64,000 nt of DNA from Flavobacteriaceae bacterium (GTDB lineage: Bacteria > Bacteroidota > Bacteroidia > Flavobacteriales > Flavobacteriaceae), in contig SIHP01000002.1 in NCBI GenBank assembly GCA_004762155.1, forward strand, positions 372,001-436,000, read 5' to 3'. Shown here one piece after another: positions 33,583 through 42,627 of the stretch. The notes under the pieces are model-generated. The model was not told where the DNA came from and ran no database searches. It saw only the letters and a program-made list of their open reading frames with translations. A program made the translations under genes and the position numbers. The stretch's first letter is position 1. The number at the start of each line of letters is the position of its first letter.

Positions 33583-36414
33583 CTATTCTACCTCAAAGGT
33601 TTGTGCTTGTTTATTTAATTGCAAGGTGTATGTTCCTTTTGGTAAATACGTTTTTCCATTTTTAGCTTCTTTTAAAATTACATCATTATTACTTTCTTTA
33701 TAGTTTTGTAATCCTTTTTTGCTAAAAGAAACATCAAATAACACTTCATTAAATCCTTTTTTTGCGTCAATCTCTATTGCGTTTACTTTTTCGTTTTTTA
33801 AATAAATAGACAGTATTACTTTTTTATCCATAGGTATATAAAAAGACACTTTTAACACTGGAATATTTGGCTCAAACCATTTACTCCAAGAACTTCCCCA
33901 AGAACCTCTTTTTTTAATATTTTTTATAGCAAACAACTGCTCTTTATTTTCTTCATTATTTTTCAAAAACTCTTGTAATGAAGCAATATCTGCTTTATAC
34001 AAACTTCTTCCATGTGTTCCTATAATCAAATGCTTTTCTTTTGGCTGAATTACCAAATCGTGTATTGCCACATTAGGTAAGTTCTCATGAAATTGTTGCC
34101 AAGTTAGCCCCATAGTTAAAGAAACATACAAACCGTTATCTGTTCCAACATATAAAATATTTTCGTTTTCTGTATCTTCTCTAATAACATTTACTGGCGA
34201 ACTTGGTATTCCATTTCTAATATTGCTCCATGTTTTACCATAATCATCAGACTTATAAATATACGTTGTAAAGTCATCCCAACGGTAACCATTTAAAGTT
34301 ACATATACGCGTTCTTTTTTATATTTTGAAGCCACTACTCTACTTACCCACAAATCTTTTGGTAAACCATTAGTTATGTTATTCCAACTTCCACCAGAGT
34401 TTTTAGAAACATAAACAAAACCATCATCTGAACCTGTATACAGTAATCCAAACTGAAATGGACTTTCTGCAATTGCTGTTATTGTACCATAAGCAACATT
34501 TCCTTTTTTTCCTCCGTTTGTTAAATCTTCAGAAATCGCATTCCAATCATCACCTTTATTCATAGAACGCATTAACTTATTTCCTCCTAAATATAAAATA
34601 TCCTGATTATGTTCTGACAACAAAATTGGTGTTTGCCAGTTGAATCGATACGGGTTTTCACCTAATGTATGTTTCGGTTGAATGTATTTTCTATCGTTTG
34701 TTAATCGATTAATTCTATAATAATTTCCAAACTGATATCCTGTATATACAATATTTGGATTTCTATTATCTACCTGAACCTGCATTCCATCTCCTCCCAT
34801 AATGCTTTCATATGGGTTTTTACCAGACTGTTTCCAACTTTTATTTATTTTCGCTGTGTGTTTTGCTGTCCAAACTCCATTATCTTGTAAACCTCCGTAA
34901 ACATTATATGTTTTTTGATTATCTACATGTACCGAATAAAATTGTCCCACTGGTGGTTGATTTAATTTTATCCAGTTATCACCATCATCATAAGAAATAT
35001 TTAAACCACCATCATTTCCATTAATTAAGTGACCTTGTTGTTTTGGATTTACCCACAAAGCTTGATGATCTGCATGTACGTTTTCGCTACTTATAGATGT
35101 AAATGTTTTTCCGCCATCTTTTGATTTTAAAATAGGAACACCTAAAACATAAATCCCGTTTTCATCTTGCGGATCAACTCTAATTTCTCCAAAGTAATAT
35201 CCGTATGAATAATACAAATCATCAATATAATTATCATGTGTTTTTTTCCAAGATTTTCCACCATTTGTAGTTTTAAAAACCTCAGCTCCTATTACTGGTG
35301 TATCAAATAATAACGAATTTGCATTTTCTAAATACTTTGCTAAATCTATAGGTTTTACAGAACCAGCACGTACCATTTGTTTTACATTTTCTGCTCTATA
35401 TTTTTCTTGAAAACCATTCATCTTTAAATACGAATTCAGCTTTTTATCCTTAAGACTTAAAAATTCTGAAACTGACATGGTTTTAAAATCGTCTTTTGTT
35501 AATGCATTTGTTCTTTTGCTTTCTTCATTTTTCTCTCTTCTAAACTGACTATCATGTAAAGCGTATACTGTATTTTCATCAAAAACAGCTAATCCAATTC
35601 TACCAACTCCATTTCCATTTGGAAATCCATTATTGTCAGAAATCTTTTTCCAAGAGTTTCCAGCATCTATAGATTTATAAATTGCTGATTTTTTTCCGTT
35701 TCCATTAAAATTCCAAGCTTTTCTATCACGTTCCCAAGAAGCAGCATATAAAACATTAAAATTATTAGGCGCTTGAGCTACATCTATAATTCCTGTTTTT
35801 TCATTTATAAATAATGTTTTATTCCATGTTTTTCCACCATCTGTAGTTTTAAAAATTCCGCGTTGTTTGTTCGTAGAATATAAATGTCCTAAAACACCAA
35901 CAACAACCTCATCTGGATTATTAGGGTTGATTAAAATTTTACCAATATGGTGCGAATCGTATAAACCAACATTTATCCACGTTTTTCCTTTATCTGTAGA
36001 TTTTAAAATACCAATACCTGCATAAGAAGATCGTGATGAATTATTCTCACCAGTTCCAACCCAAATCGTACCGTTTTTCCAATCTACAGCAATATCTCCT
36101 ATATTTTGAGTTGGAGCTGAATCAAAAACACTCGTGAATGTTGTTCCGTTATTATTTGTATACCATAATCCACCAGAAGCATAGCCTACATAAAACTCAG
36201 TTTTTTTATTAGGATTTACAGCTACATCAACCACACGACCACTCATAACTGTTGGCCCTATATTTTCAAACGAAATATGTTTCACCAATGAGTTTTTAAG
36301 CATTTCTTCTTTTTTTAAGAGCTGCTTTTTTACAACTTCTGATGAAGTTGCAGGTTGTTGTGCTACAATATTTAATGTAAAAACAAATAAAAATAAATAA
36401 ATAAACTGTTTCAT
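33583..36414 (-). CDS. Exported Asp-box (BNR/sortilin-like) propeller protein
   Basis: A 943-residue exported protein (signal peptide 1-18). It contains at least nine Asp-box motifs S/T-x-D-x-G-x-x-W/F: STDKGKTW, TTDGGKTW, SIDAGNSW, TTNGGKSW, SKDGGKTF, SYDDGDNW, SMNKGDDW, SKNSGGSW and SDDYGKTW. Repeats of this kind build ten-bladed Vps10/sortilin- or xyloglucanase-like propellers. A C-terminal beta domain (about 830-943) ends with YTLQLNKQAQTFEVE. No glycosidase catalytic Asp is assignable by eye. Relatives are annotated as BNR glycosyl hydrolases; a binding role at the cell surface is as likely. Stand-alone gene. Confidence 0.9.
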   Translation of the reverse strand: MKQFIYLFLFVFTLNIVAQQPATSSEVVKKQLLKKEEMLKNSLVKHISFENIGPTVMSGRVVDVAVNPNKKTEFYVGYASGGLWYTNNNGTTFTSVFDSAPTQNIGDIAVDWKNGTIWVGTGENNSSRSSYAGIGILKSTDKGKTWINVGLYDSHHIGKILINPNNPDEVVVGVLGHLYSTNKQRGIFKTTDGGKTWNKTLFINEKTGIIDVAQAPNNFNVLYAASWERDRKAWNFNGNGKKSAIYKSIDAGNSWKKISDNNGFPNGNGVGRIGLAVFDENTVYALHDSQFRREKNEESKRTNALTKDDFKTMSVSEFLSLKDKKLNSYLKMNGFQEKYRAENVKQMVRAGSVKPIDLAKYLENANSLLFDTPVIGAEVFKTTNGGKSWKKTHDNYIDDLYYSYGYYFGEIRVDPQDENGIYVLGVPILKSKDGGKTFTSISSENVHADHQALWVNPKQQGHLINGNDGGLNISYDDGDNWIKLNQPPVGQFYSVHVDNQKTYNVYGGLQDNGVWTAKHTAKINKSWKQSGKNPYESIMGGDGMQVQVDNRNPNIVYTGYQFGNYYRINRLTNDRKYIQPKHTLGENPYRFNWQTPILLSEHNQDILYLGGNKLMRSMNKGDDWNAISEDLTNGGKKGNVAYGTITAIAESPFQFGLLYTGSDDGFVYVSKNSGGSWNNITNGLPKDLWVSRVVASKYKKERVYVTLNGYRWDDFTTYIYKSDDYGKTWSNIRNGIPSSPVNVIREDTENENILYVGTDNGLYVSLTMGLTWQQFHENLPNVAIHDLVIQPKEKHLIIGTHGRSLYKADIASLQEFLKNNEENKEQLFAIKNIKKRGSWGSSWSKWFEPNIPVLKVSFYIPMDKKVILSIYLKNEKVNAIEIDAKKGFNEVLFDVSFSKKGLQNYKESNNDVILKEAKNGKTYLPKGTYTLQLNKQAQTFEVE

Positions 36415-36502
36415 ATAAGTTAGTTTTGAAGGTATCTCAAAGGTAAAAAAATAAGATTGCTAATTTGTTTTTGATTAAATTTGTTTAAAAAGAAAATTTA
36501 TT

Positions 36503-37381
36503 ATGACTGTTTTTATTCTTTCGGTAAGTGAATACATCTACTCAACCAATAGAATTTATGAGGAAGCAAAAAAACGTGGACACATTGTTAAAGTCATAAA
36601 TCATACTGAATGTTCTGTTAAATTAAGCAATAAAAAAAGGGGTGTTTTTTACAAAGGAAGAAACATTATTTCAGATGCTAAAGCAATTATCCCTCGTATT
36701 GGTACCACAACAACAAAACATGGTTCATTTGTTGTTAAGGAATTTGAAATGAATGATGTTTTTACTACTTCTACTTCTTCAGGAATTGTTTTATCTCAAG
36801 ATAAAGTAAAAAGTTTACAAGTATTAAGTAAGCATAAAATACAAATACCTGAAACTATTTTTTCTGTAAATCCAAATGATATTAATACTCAAATAAACCT
36901 TTTAGGTGGCGCTCCAATTGTAATTAAATTACATGAAGGAACACAAGGAAAAGGAGTAATGTTGGCAGAAAGTAATCAATCGGCTAAATCAATTATTGAT
37001 ACCATGTACAGCATACACAAACCTATTTTGCTGCAAGAATTCATTAAAGAAAGTAAAAGTGAAGATATTCGCGCTTTTGTTGTTGGAGATAAAGTAGTAG
37101 CAACGATGAAACGAAGTGGCGTAAAAAACGACTTTAGATCAAATATTCATTTAGGAGGAAAAGGTAGTGTTGTTCGTTTAACTGATGAGGAAGAAAAAAT
37201 TGCCATAAAAGCAGCAAAGGAATTAGGCTTAACAATTGCTGGCGTAGATTTAATACGTTCTAAACGTGGATTATTAGTTTTAGAAGTAAATTCTACTCCA
37301 GGTTTACAAGGTATTGAAGAATGTACAAAAGTAAATATTGCTGAAAAAATTATAAAACATATAGAAGCAACATGTTCTTAA
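36503..37381 (+). CDS. rimK: RimK family ATP-grasp glutamate ligase
   Basis: A 292-residue ATP-grasp ligase. The ATP-binding elements are visible: PIVIKLHEGTQGKGVML (Lys and Gly-rich loop near 150), LLQEFIKES, RAFVVGDKVVATMKR and the metal-ligand segment LLVLEVNSTPGLQGIE near the C-terminus (Glu/Asn). RimK in E. coli adds Glu residues to ribosomal protein S6; homologues ligate glutamate to other acceptors. It overlaps the next gene, an M14-type deacylase, by ten bases. This coupling of an amino-acid ligase and an aspartoacylase-like hydrolase argues for a make-and-break pair on one substrate. The exact substrate is unknown. Confidence 0.93.
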   Translation: MTVFILSVSEYIYSTNRIYEEAKKRGHIVKVINHTECSVKLSNKKRGVFYKGRNIISDAKAIIPRIGTTTTKHGSFVVKEFEMNDVFTTSTSSGIVLSQDKVKSLQVLSKHKIQIPETIFSVNPNDINTQINLLGGAPIVIKLHEGTQGKGVMLAESNQSAKSIIDTMYSIHKPILLQEFIKESKSEDIRAFVVGDKVVATMKRSGVKNDFRSNIHLGGKGSVVRLTDEEEKIAIKAAKELGLTIAGVDLIRSKRGLLVLEVNSTPGLQGIEECTKVNIAEKIIKHIEATCS

Positions 37382-38334
37382 AAGAATTTAAAAATAAAGA
37401 AGTAATTCTTCGTGGAGAAAAAATAGGTTTAGGAGAATCTAAATTAATTAAAATTCCTGTAGATAGATTACCAACTGGAACACTTATAGAAATACCTGTA
37501 TATGTTTTTAACGGTGCTGCATTAGGCCCAACCATTTTATTACAAGGCGGCTTACATGGAGATGAAGTAAATAGTGTGGAATTGGTAAGACGTATGCTAA
37601 TTGACAAATCATATAAAATTAATCGTGGTTGTGTTATTGTTGTTCCTTTGTTAAATGTTTTTGGCTTCTTAAATTTATCACGCAATATGCATGGTAAAGA
37701 TGTAAACAGAAGTTTTCCTGGCTCAAAAACAGGTTCTTTAGCTAGCAGAATGGCGTATTATTTAATGAAAGAAATTACTAAAAATGTAGACTTTGCCATT
37801 GATTATCACACAGGTGGAGAACAACGCAATAATTTTCCTCAAATTAGGTACACTCCAAATGATGAAAATGCTAAAAAGCTTGCAGAAATTTTTAATGCTC
37901 CTTTTAAGTTTGGATCTAAAATTATTCCTAAATCTTTTAGAAATGAATGTTATAAATACAACATTCCTGTATTAGTTTATGAAGCTGGAGAATCTTTACG
38001 ATTAGAAGAAAACGCAATACAAGAAGGTATTAACGGAACACTTAAAATTTTAAAACATTATAATATGATTAATGAAGCTGTTAAAACTTCGGGTATAAAT
38101 GCTTCAATAGAAATAACAAATCGTAAATGGATTCGCGCTAAAGTTGCTGGTATATTTAATGCCACTGTTAAAAATGGAGCACATGTTAAAAAAGGACAGG
38201 TTTTGGGCCATATAATGGATACATATGGTGAGACAAACGTTGAAGTAAAGGCTCCAAATGATGGTTATATTATTGCTTTAAATAATTTTCCTATACTTAA
38301 TATGGGAGATGCTCTTTTTCATTTTGGCTTTTAA
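37372..38334 (+). CDS. Succinylglutamate desuccinylase/aspartoacylase-like M14 hydrolase
   Basis: A 320-residue zinc hydrolase of the AstE/AspA branch of M14. GGLHGDEVNSVEL (near 63-75) supplies His and Glu ligands, DYHTGG (near 143) the third His, and VYEAGES (near 203) the catalytic Glu. NRSFPG (near 113) is the substrate-binding motif. The C-terminal beta domain (about 255-320) resembles a biotinyl-lipoyl-like fold (KVAGIFNATVKNGAHVKKGQ). The ATG lies within the rimK end (ten-base overlap). A stretch of its 3' end is duplicated at 40725-40817. The family call is strong; the substrate could be N-acyl amino acid or a glutamylated tail. Confidence 0.9.
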   Translation: MFLKEFKNKEVILRGEKIGLGESKLIKIPVDRLPTGTLIEIPVYVFNGAALGPTILLQGGLHGDEVNSVELVRRMLIDKSYKINRGCVIVVPLLNVFGFLNLSRNMHGKDVNRSFPGSKTGSLASRMAYYLMKEITKNVDFAIDYHTGGEQRNNFPQIRYTPNDENAKKLAEIFNAPFKFGSKIIPKSFRNECYKYNIPVLVYEAGESLRLEENAIQEGINGTLKILKHYNMINEAVKTSGINASIEITNRKWIRAKVAGIFNATVKNGAHVKKGQVLGHIMDTYGETNVEVKAPNDGYIIALNNFPILNMGDALFHFGF

Positions 38335-38348
38335 ATGTTAATTATTTT
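38242..38348 (+). repeat. Direct repeat copy 1: 3' end of the M14 gene
   Basis: This end of the M14 gene and a few bases beyond its stop recur at 40725-40817 with about five substitutions in the first 72 bases and a deletion of about a dozen bases near the end. This copy is the intact, coding one. Confidence 0.85.
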
Positions 38349-38371
38349 TCACATATCTTATTATATAAATA

Positions 38372-38403
38372 ATAGCGGTCTGAGTTAATACCCAAACCGC
38401 TAT
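38372..38403. terminator. Terminator between the M14 gene and SulP
   Basis: ATAGCGGT / ACCGCTAT stem with a loop of 16 bases, T-rich sequence after it on the + strand. It separates two convergent genes. Confidence 0.65.
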
Positions 38404-38441
38404 AGCTTATTTATTTTATTAGTTTTTAATAAATTTAGTTA

Positions 38442-40175
38442 CTACATAATAAAACTACCTTTTTCTTTTTCATCTACCCATCTTGATATAGATATATTAT
38501 TGTTATGATAATAACTAGACTGATGCGCTATAATTTTTCCTTTTTCGATAACGATTAAGAAATTTAATTTAAAATGAGCTCTAGCAACATTATTTTCCCA
38601 AGAAATATCATAAGTACCTGAATCAATTCTTTGAGCTTCTGTCTTATTCAAAAAAATTTCATCTTTTAAAAGCAACAAATCGTTCATTTTAAAAAGCGTA
38701 GCATAATAATCTTTTATTTCCTTATTTGTACGTCTTATTCTACTAGAAAAAGAAGGTATTAATACTGCGTTTTCATGGTATAGATCTAAAACACCTTTAA
38801 GGTTTTTTGTGTTTATATTATTAATTAGCTTATTATAAATAGGGACTTGAGGATCTACAAGTAAATCTTCATCTTCTAATTTAAACGCCGTTTGCTCGGT
38901 AAAAGCACTTGTAAACTGATTCCAAATTTCTTGATTAGACTTGTTTAATCTTTTCATAAAAATATATTGAATAATCGCATGAGCTACTAATACGATAAGT
39001 AAACCTTCAAATATTCCTAATTTAAAAACCAACAAGCCACAAACCCCCGCTAATATTAGAGCATATCTACCTTCTGCTTTTACATGAGAAATATTAGCTA
39101 TCATTTTCCATCCTGAATAAACCATAATAATACCTAGAGAATATTCAGGCAAAGTTGTAATCACGATAGGAAAAAGAACAACCAAAAACAGAAAAAGACT
39201 AGTGAATAGATTAGAAAGTTTTGTCATAGCTCCGGCAACAGTATTCGTTGTACTTTTAGCTAACCCATCTAAATTAGTCATTCCTCCAAAAAAAGTACCA
39301 CAAAAATTGGCAATCCAAATAGCTAATAAACTATTATTAGTATTGCAATTTCTTTTTAAAGGATCCATTTTTTCAATAGCAACATTACTCATTACTTGCT
39401 CTATTACATCTATAGTTCCTAACATCATTGCAAAACCTATCATTTTAAATAATGTTATACTTAATTCAGAAATATTCATACCTGAAAAATGAGGCAAGGG
39501 TAATGCTAATTTAAAAGGAACAGATTCTATAGATATTTTAGGTAAATCGATAAAAAAAGTCATTAAAATACTTGTTACCATTATTATAAAATAAGGCAAT
39601 GCAGGCATTTTTTTCTTATAATGTTTGTATAAAATTACAAACATTATAAATGATAATATTGATAATAAAACAACTTTATCTCTATTAAAATTTAACCAAT
39701 CTATATGTATCCAATCATTAAAATCATGTAATTCCCCAGATTGTAATTCGAATAAAAAAGGGACAAATTTTAGAGCGATCTTTAAACCTACACCAGCGAG
39801 AAGGCCTTCTACTAAATAATGAGGTACTAAACGTAAAATGTATTTTTCTAATTTAAATTTCCAAACAATCATTTGAAAAATAGAAGTAAGCACAATAACA
39901 AAAGGCATGTTTTCTATTCCAAATGACATGACACCTAATGCAAGAGCAGGTGCTAAACCTGCTGCAACCCCAGGCATACCAGTATAGTTACCAGGTTTAA
40001 ATAAATAAGTTATAAAACTAATTATACCTGCAAAAATTACGGTATAAAGCCCTGTCATTACAGGGTAGTCAGACATTAAGCATATACCAACTGTTAAAGG
40101 AACAGCCATAACACCTGCAACAGTACCTGCTAAAGCATCTCTTTTAAGATACTTAAATATATTTTTTGTATTCAT
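38442..40175 (-). CDS. SulP family anion transporter with NTF2-like C-terminal domain
   Basis: Inner-membrane transporter of the SulP/SLC26 family, 577 residues. About ten to twelve helices occupy residues 15-420; the family start DALAGTVAGVMAVPLTVG and the GLYTVIFAG segment are typical, as is GGMTNLDGLAKSTTNTVAGA in the middle. The C-terminal 130 residues (from about 445) do not look like the usual STAS domain but like an NTF2/SnoaL fold (YNKLINNINTKNLKGVLDLY, then YHENAVLIPSF and HFKLNFLIVIEKGKI). The ATG at 40175 is chosen; a GTG 39 bases upstream is less convincing. Substrate unknown (bicarbonate or sulfate are family options). Confidence 0.88.
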   Translation of the reverse strand: MNTKNIFKYLKRDALAGTVAGVMAVPLTVGICLMSDYPVMTGLYTVIFAGIISFITYLFKPGNYTGMPGVAAGLAPALALGVMSFGIENMPFVIVLTSIFQMIVWKFKLEKYILRLVPHYLVEGLLAGVGLKIALKFVPFLFELQSGELHDFNDWIHIDWLNFNRDKVVLLSILSFIMFVILYKHYKKKMPALPYFIIMVTSILMTFFIDLPKISIESVPFKLALPLPHFSGMNISELSITLFKMIGFAMMLGTIDVIEQVMSNVAIEKMDPLKRNCNTNNSLLAIWIANFCGTFFGGMTNLDGLAKSTTNTVAGAMTKLSNLFTSLFLFLVVLFPIVITTLPEYSLGIIMVYSGWKMIANISHVKAEGRYALILAGVCGLLVFKLGIFEGLLIVLVAHAIIQYIFMKRLNKSNQEIWNQFTSAFTEQTAFKLEDEDLLVDPQVPIYNKLINNINTKNLKGVLDLYHENAVLIPSFSSRIRRTNKEIKDYYATLFKMNDLLLLKDEIFLNKTEAQRIDSGTYDISWENNVARAHFKLNFLIVIEKGKIIAHQSSYYHNNNISISRWVDEKEKGSFIM

Positions 40176-40303
40176 TGTATTAATTAAAAATTGATTGTAT
40201 AAACGTAACACCAAACAATATGTCTAGCGTCTAGTTATTTAAAATGTAAGTATTTAATAAGTGTAACCACCTATAATAATATAGGTGTCAAGGTTTATAT
40301 AAC

Positions 40304-40636
40304 TTAACAATCAAGTTTTAAACAGCAGTATAAAATAAAAAAAGGTAATTTTTGAGAAGATCTTTTCTCATTAGAAAACAAAAGAGAAGAACAATCAAAT
40401 TTTATACTTAACTGATCTGAAGATTCTACAGTTAATGAAGTATTGCCTCCTCCATTTGATTTAGAAACAATATTTTTTTCAGCTAAATTATCACTTTCAA
40501 CTTCACTAAGTGATTCTTCAAACTCATCTTCAAGAATAAATTGATTTGAGAAAGAAGGGCTACTAACATTAATAGTTATAGATAAAATACCTAAAACTAA
40601 AAACGATAAAATAATATTTTGCTTAAAAAATTTCAT
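40304..40636 (-). CDS. Small exported hypothetical protein
   Basis: A 110-residue protein with a hydrophobic N-terminal signal (residues 8-25) and an acidic middle (EDEFEESLSEVESDN), then a Ser-rich part and a Cys-rich hydrophobic C-terminus (FFILYCCLKLDC). No family is recognised. It is codirectional with and just upstream of the SulP gene (128 bases to its ATG), so it may be cotranscribed. Weak evidence beyond its reading frame and plausible signal peptide. Confidence 0.5.
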   Translation of the reverse strand: MKFFKQNIILSFLVLGILSITINVSSPSFSNQFILEDEFEESLSEVESDNLAEKNIVSKSNGGGNTSLTVESSDQLSIKFDCSSLLFSNEKRSSQKLPFFILYCCLKLDC

Positions 40637-40724
40637 TTGTTAGACACAAATTTAATTTTTTAATGAATATAAACCAACATACATCTATTTTATTATTTGC
40701 TTTTTTATTTTTTAAAAAAACTTA

Positions 40725-40817
40725 GAAGTAAAGGCTCCAAATGATGGTTATATTATTACTTTAAATAATTTCCCTATACTTAATACGGGAGACGCTGTTT
40801 TTAAATGTTAATTATTT
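40725..40817 (+). repeat. Direct repeat copy 2: degenerate 3' fragment of the M14 gene
   Basis: Matches 38242-38348 closely up to GGAGACGCTG, then lacks about a dozen bases before TTAAATGTTAATTATTTT, which continues to match the sequence after the M14 stop codon. It has no start and its frame is of no use; it is a non-coding relic. It sits on the far side of the SulP and 110-residue genes. Confidence 0.85.
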
Positions 40818-40887
40818 TAACATTTATTTTGTATTTATCGTTGTTTTTTTGTTAATTTATAAACATATTAACTATTAAATAAATATT

Positions 40888-41139
40888 ATGGAAATCATTA
40901 TCGGTTTACTTAGTGGTGCAGTTGGTGGAAATTTAGCTGGTGCCTTACTTAAAAAATTTTCAATGGGAACACTTTGGAATTCTGTTGTAGGAATTCTTGG
41001 AGGAGGCCTTGGAGCTCAAATATTGGGCATGCTAGGTTTAGATATTTCTGGAATTATAGGAAGTATAGCCGGTGGTACTGTTGGTGGCGGTGCATTAATG
41101 GCTATTATTGGCGTTATAAAAAGTGCCATGAACAAATAA
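40888..41139 (+). CDS. Small glycine-rich membrane protein
   Basis: An 83-residue, very hydrophobic protein with two or three helices rich in Gly and Ala (LLSGAVGGNLAGALL, ILGGGLGAQILGMLGL, GIIGSIAGGTVGGGALMAII). The glycine-zipper-like pattern resembles small stress-response or GlsB/YeaQ/YmgE-type membrane proteins, but no firm family is recognised. It has its own terminator right after the stop. It lies directly beyond the degenerate repeat copy. Confidence 0.65.
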   Translation: MEIIIGLLSGAVGGNLAGALLKKFSMGTLWNSVVGILGGGLGAQILGMLGLDISGIIGSIAGGTVGGGALMAIIGVIKSAMNK

Positions 41140-41157
41140 TTAAACTAAATATAATAT

Positions 41158-41192
41158 AAGAAAACATCTAAATTTTAGGTGTTTTTCTTATT
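41158..41192 (+). terminator. Terminator after the small membrane protein
   Basis: AACATCTAAA / TTTAGGTGTT stem with one wobble, AAGAAA before and TTTCTTA after it, then a T-rich tail. Confidence 0.75.
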
Positions 41193-41216
41193 TATAAAAA
41201 CCAATTGAAATAGCTG

Positions 41217-41224
41217 TACCTTTG
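41217..41224 (+). promoter_or_regulatory. Candidate -7 box (TACCTTTG) for the DEAD-box helicase gene
   Basis: TACCTTTG fits TAnnTTTG and is 40 bases upstream of the ATG at 41265. No well-spaced TTG is seen upstream. Confidence 0.45.
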
Positions 41225-41264
41225 TTGCCTAATAGAAATTTAAAATATTTCTGTATTTATATTT

Positions 41265-42617
41265 ATGACATTTGAATCATTAGGATTAAAAAAAGAGCTA
41301 CTAAAAGCAATAGAGGAAAAAGGCTATACAACACCTTCTCCAATACAAGAAAAAGCGATACCTGTAATTTTGGAGCGAAAAGATGTTTTGGCATCTGCTC
41401 AAACAGGAACTGGAAAAACAGCTGGGTTTACCTTGCCTATTTTACAAATAATAAGCGAAACTAAAAACCCTAAATTCCGTCCAATTAGAGCGTTAATATT
41501 AACGCCTACTAGAGAATTAGCTGCTCAAATTTACGATAACGTAAGAGAATATAGTAAACACTTAAACATAAGATCTACTGTAATTTTTGGTGGTGTAAAA
41601 CCAAAATCACAAATAGCAACTATAAAAAACGGTGTAGATGTTTTAGTGGCTACACCAGGTAGATTATTAGACTTACACAACCAAAAAGCTTTATCATTAA
41701 AAAGAGTAGATTTATTTGTTTTAGATGAAGCAGATAGAATGCTAGATATGGGATTTGTAAGAGACATTAACAAAGTAATTAGTTACTTACCAGAAAAGCG
41801 TCAAAACTTATTATTTTCTGCTACTTTTTCTAAAGAAATAAAAAAATTAGCAAAAGGAATTTTAACCAATCCTGCTATGGTAGAAGCAGCACCAGAAAAC
41901 ACCACTGCTGAAATGGTTACACAAAAGATTTATCGTGTACCAAAAAGTAGAAAAACAGCCATGATTACCCAGTTAATTTCTGATGGTAATTGGAGTCAAG
42001 TTTTAATATTTACAAGAACAAAACATGGTGCAAATAGATTAGCAGAAAAACTTCAAAAACAAGATATTTCTGCTGCAGCAATTCATGGAAATAAAAGTCA
42101 AGGAGCAAGAACAAAAGCTTTAAAAGGTTTTAAAGAAAACACTATTCGTGTTTTAGTAGCAACAGATATTGCTGCACGTGGTTTAGACATTCCATTATTA
42201 CCTCATGTTATTAATTTTGAGTTACCAAATATACCTGAAGATTATGTGCATAGAATTGGTAGAACTGGTAGAGCTGGAGCAAGTGGAGAAGCTATTTCTT
42301 TAGTTTCTGATGAAGAAGTTGAGTATGTGAAAAACATAGAGAAGTTATTAAACCAAAAGTTAATTATTGACGAATTAAGAGGTTTTGATATTACACCAAC
42401 TGATCAACCTCAACAAAAACCAGGTTCTAAAAAAAGACAACAAGCTGGAGGAAACAGACCAACATCAAAATCGCCATCTAAAAATACTTCTAAAAGAAAC
42501 TTCGGTAGAAAAAGAAATACCAGTGATGGTAATAATGAATCTTCTTCTTCTGATAATAAAAAAAGAAATAACTCTAAAAGAAGACCTAGTAGAGGTCCAA
42601 AAAAAGGAGACTATTAA
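41265..42617 (+). CDS. DEAD-box RNA helicase (RhlE-like)
   Basis: ATP-dependent RNA helicase of 450 residues. All DEAD-box motifs are present: Q motif [10 protein letters not shown] (near 25), motif I AQTGTGKT (near 45), PTRELA, TPGR, motif II DEAD (near 155), SAT, and motif [12 protein letters not shown] (near 330). The C-terminal tail (about 370-450) is low complexity and very basic (Lys, Arg, Ser, Asn), as in cold-adapted RhlE-type helicases that bind RNA through such tails. It acts in ribosome assembly or mRNA turnover. An S26-fold gene follows after 10 bases. Confidence 0.95.
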   Translation: MTFESLGLKKELLKAIEEKGYTTPSPIQEKAIPVILERKDVLASAQTGTGKTAGFTLPILQIISETKNPKFRPIRALILTPTRELAAQIYDNVREYSKHLNIRSTVIFGGVKPKSQIATIKNGVDVLVATPGRLLDLHNQKALSLKRVDLFVLDEADRMLDMGFVRDINKVISYLPEKRQNLLFSATFSKEIKKLAKGILTNPAMVEAAPENTTAEMVTQKIYRVPKSRKTAMITQLISDGNWSQVLIFTRTKHGANRLAEKLQKQDISAAAIHGNKSQGARTKALKGFKENTIRVLVATDIAARGLDIPLLPHVINFELPNIPEDYVHRIGRTGRAGASGEAISLVSDEEVEYVKNIEKLLNQKLIIDELRGFDITPTDQPQQKPGSKKRQQAGGNRPTSKSPSKNTSKRNFGRKRNTSDGNNESSSSDNKKRNNSKRRPSRGPKKGDY

Positions 42618-42627
42618 TTTATAATAC

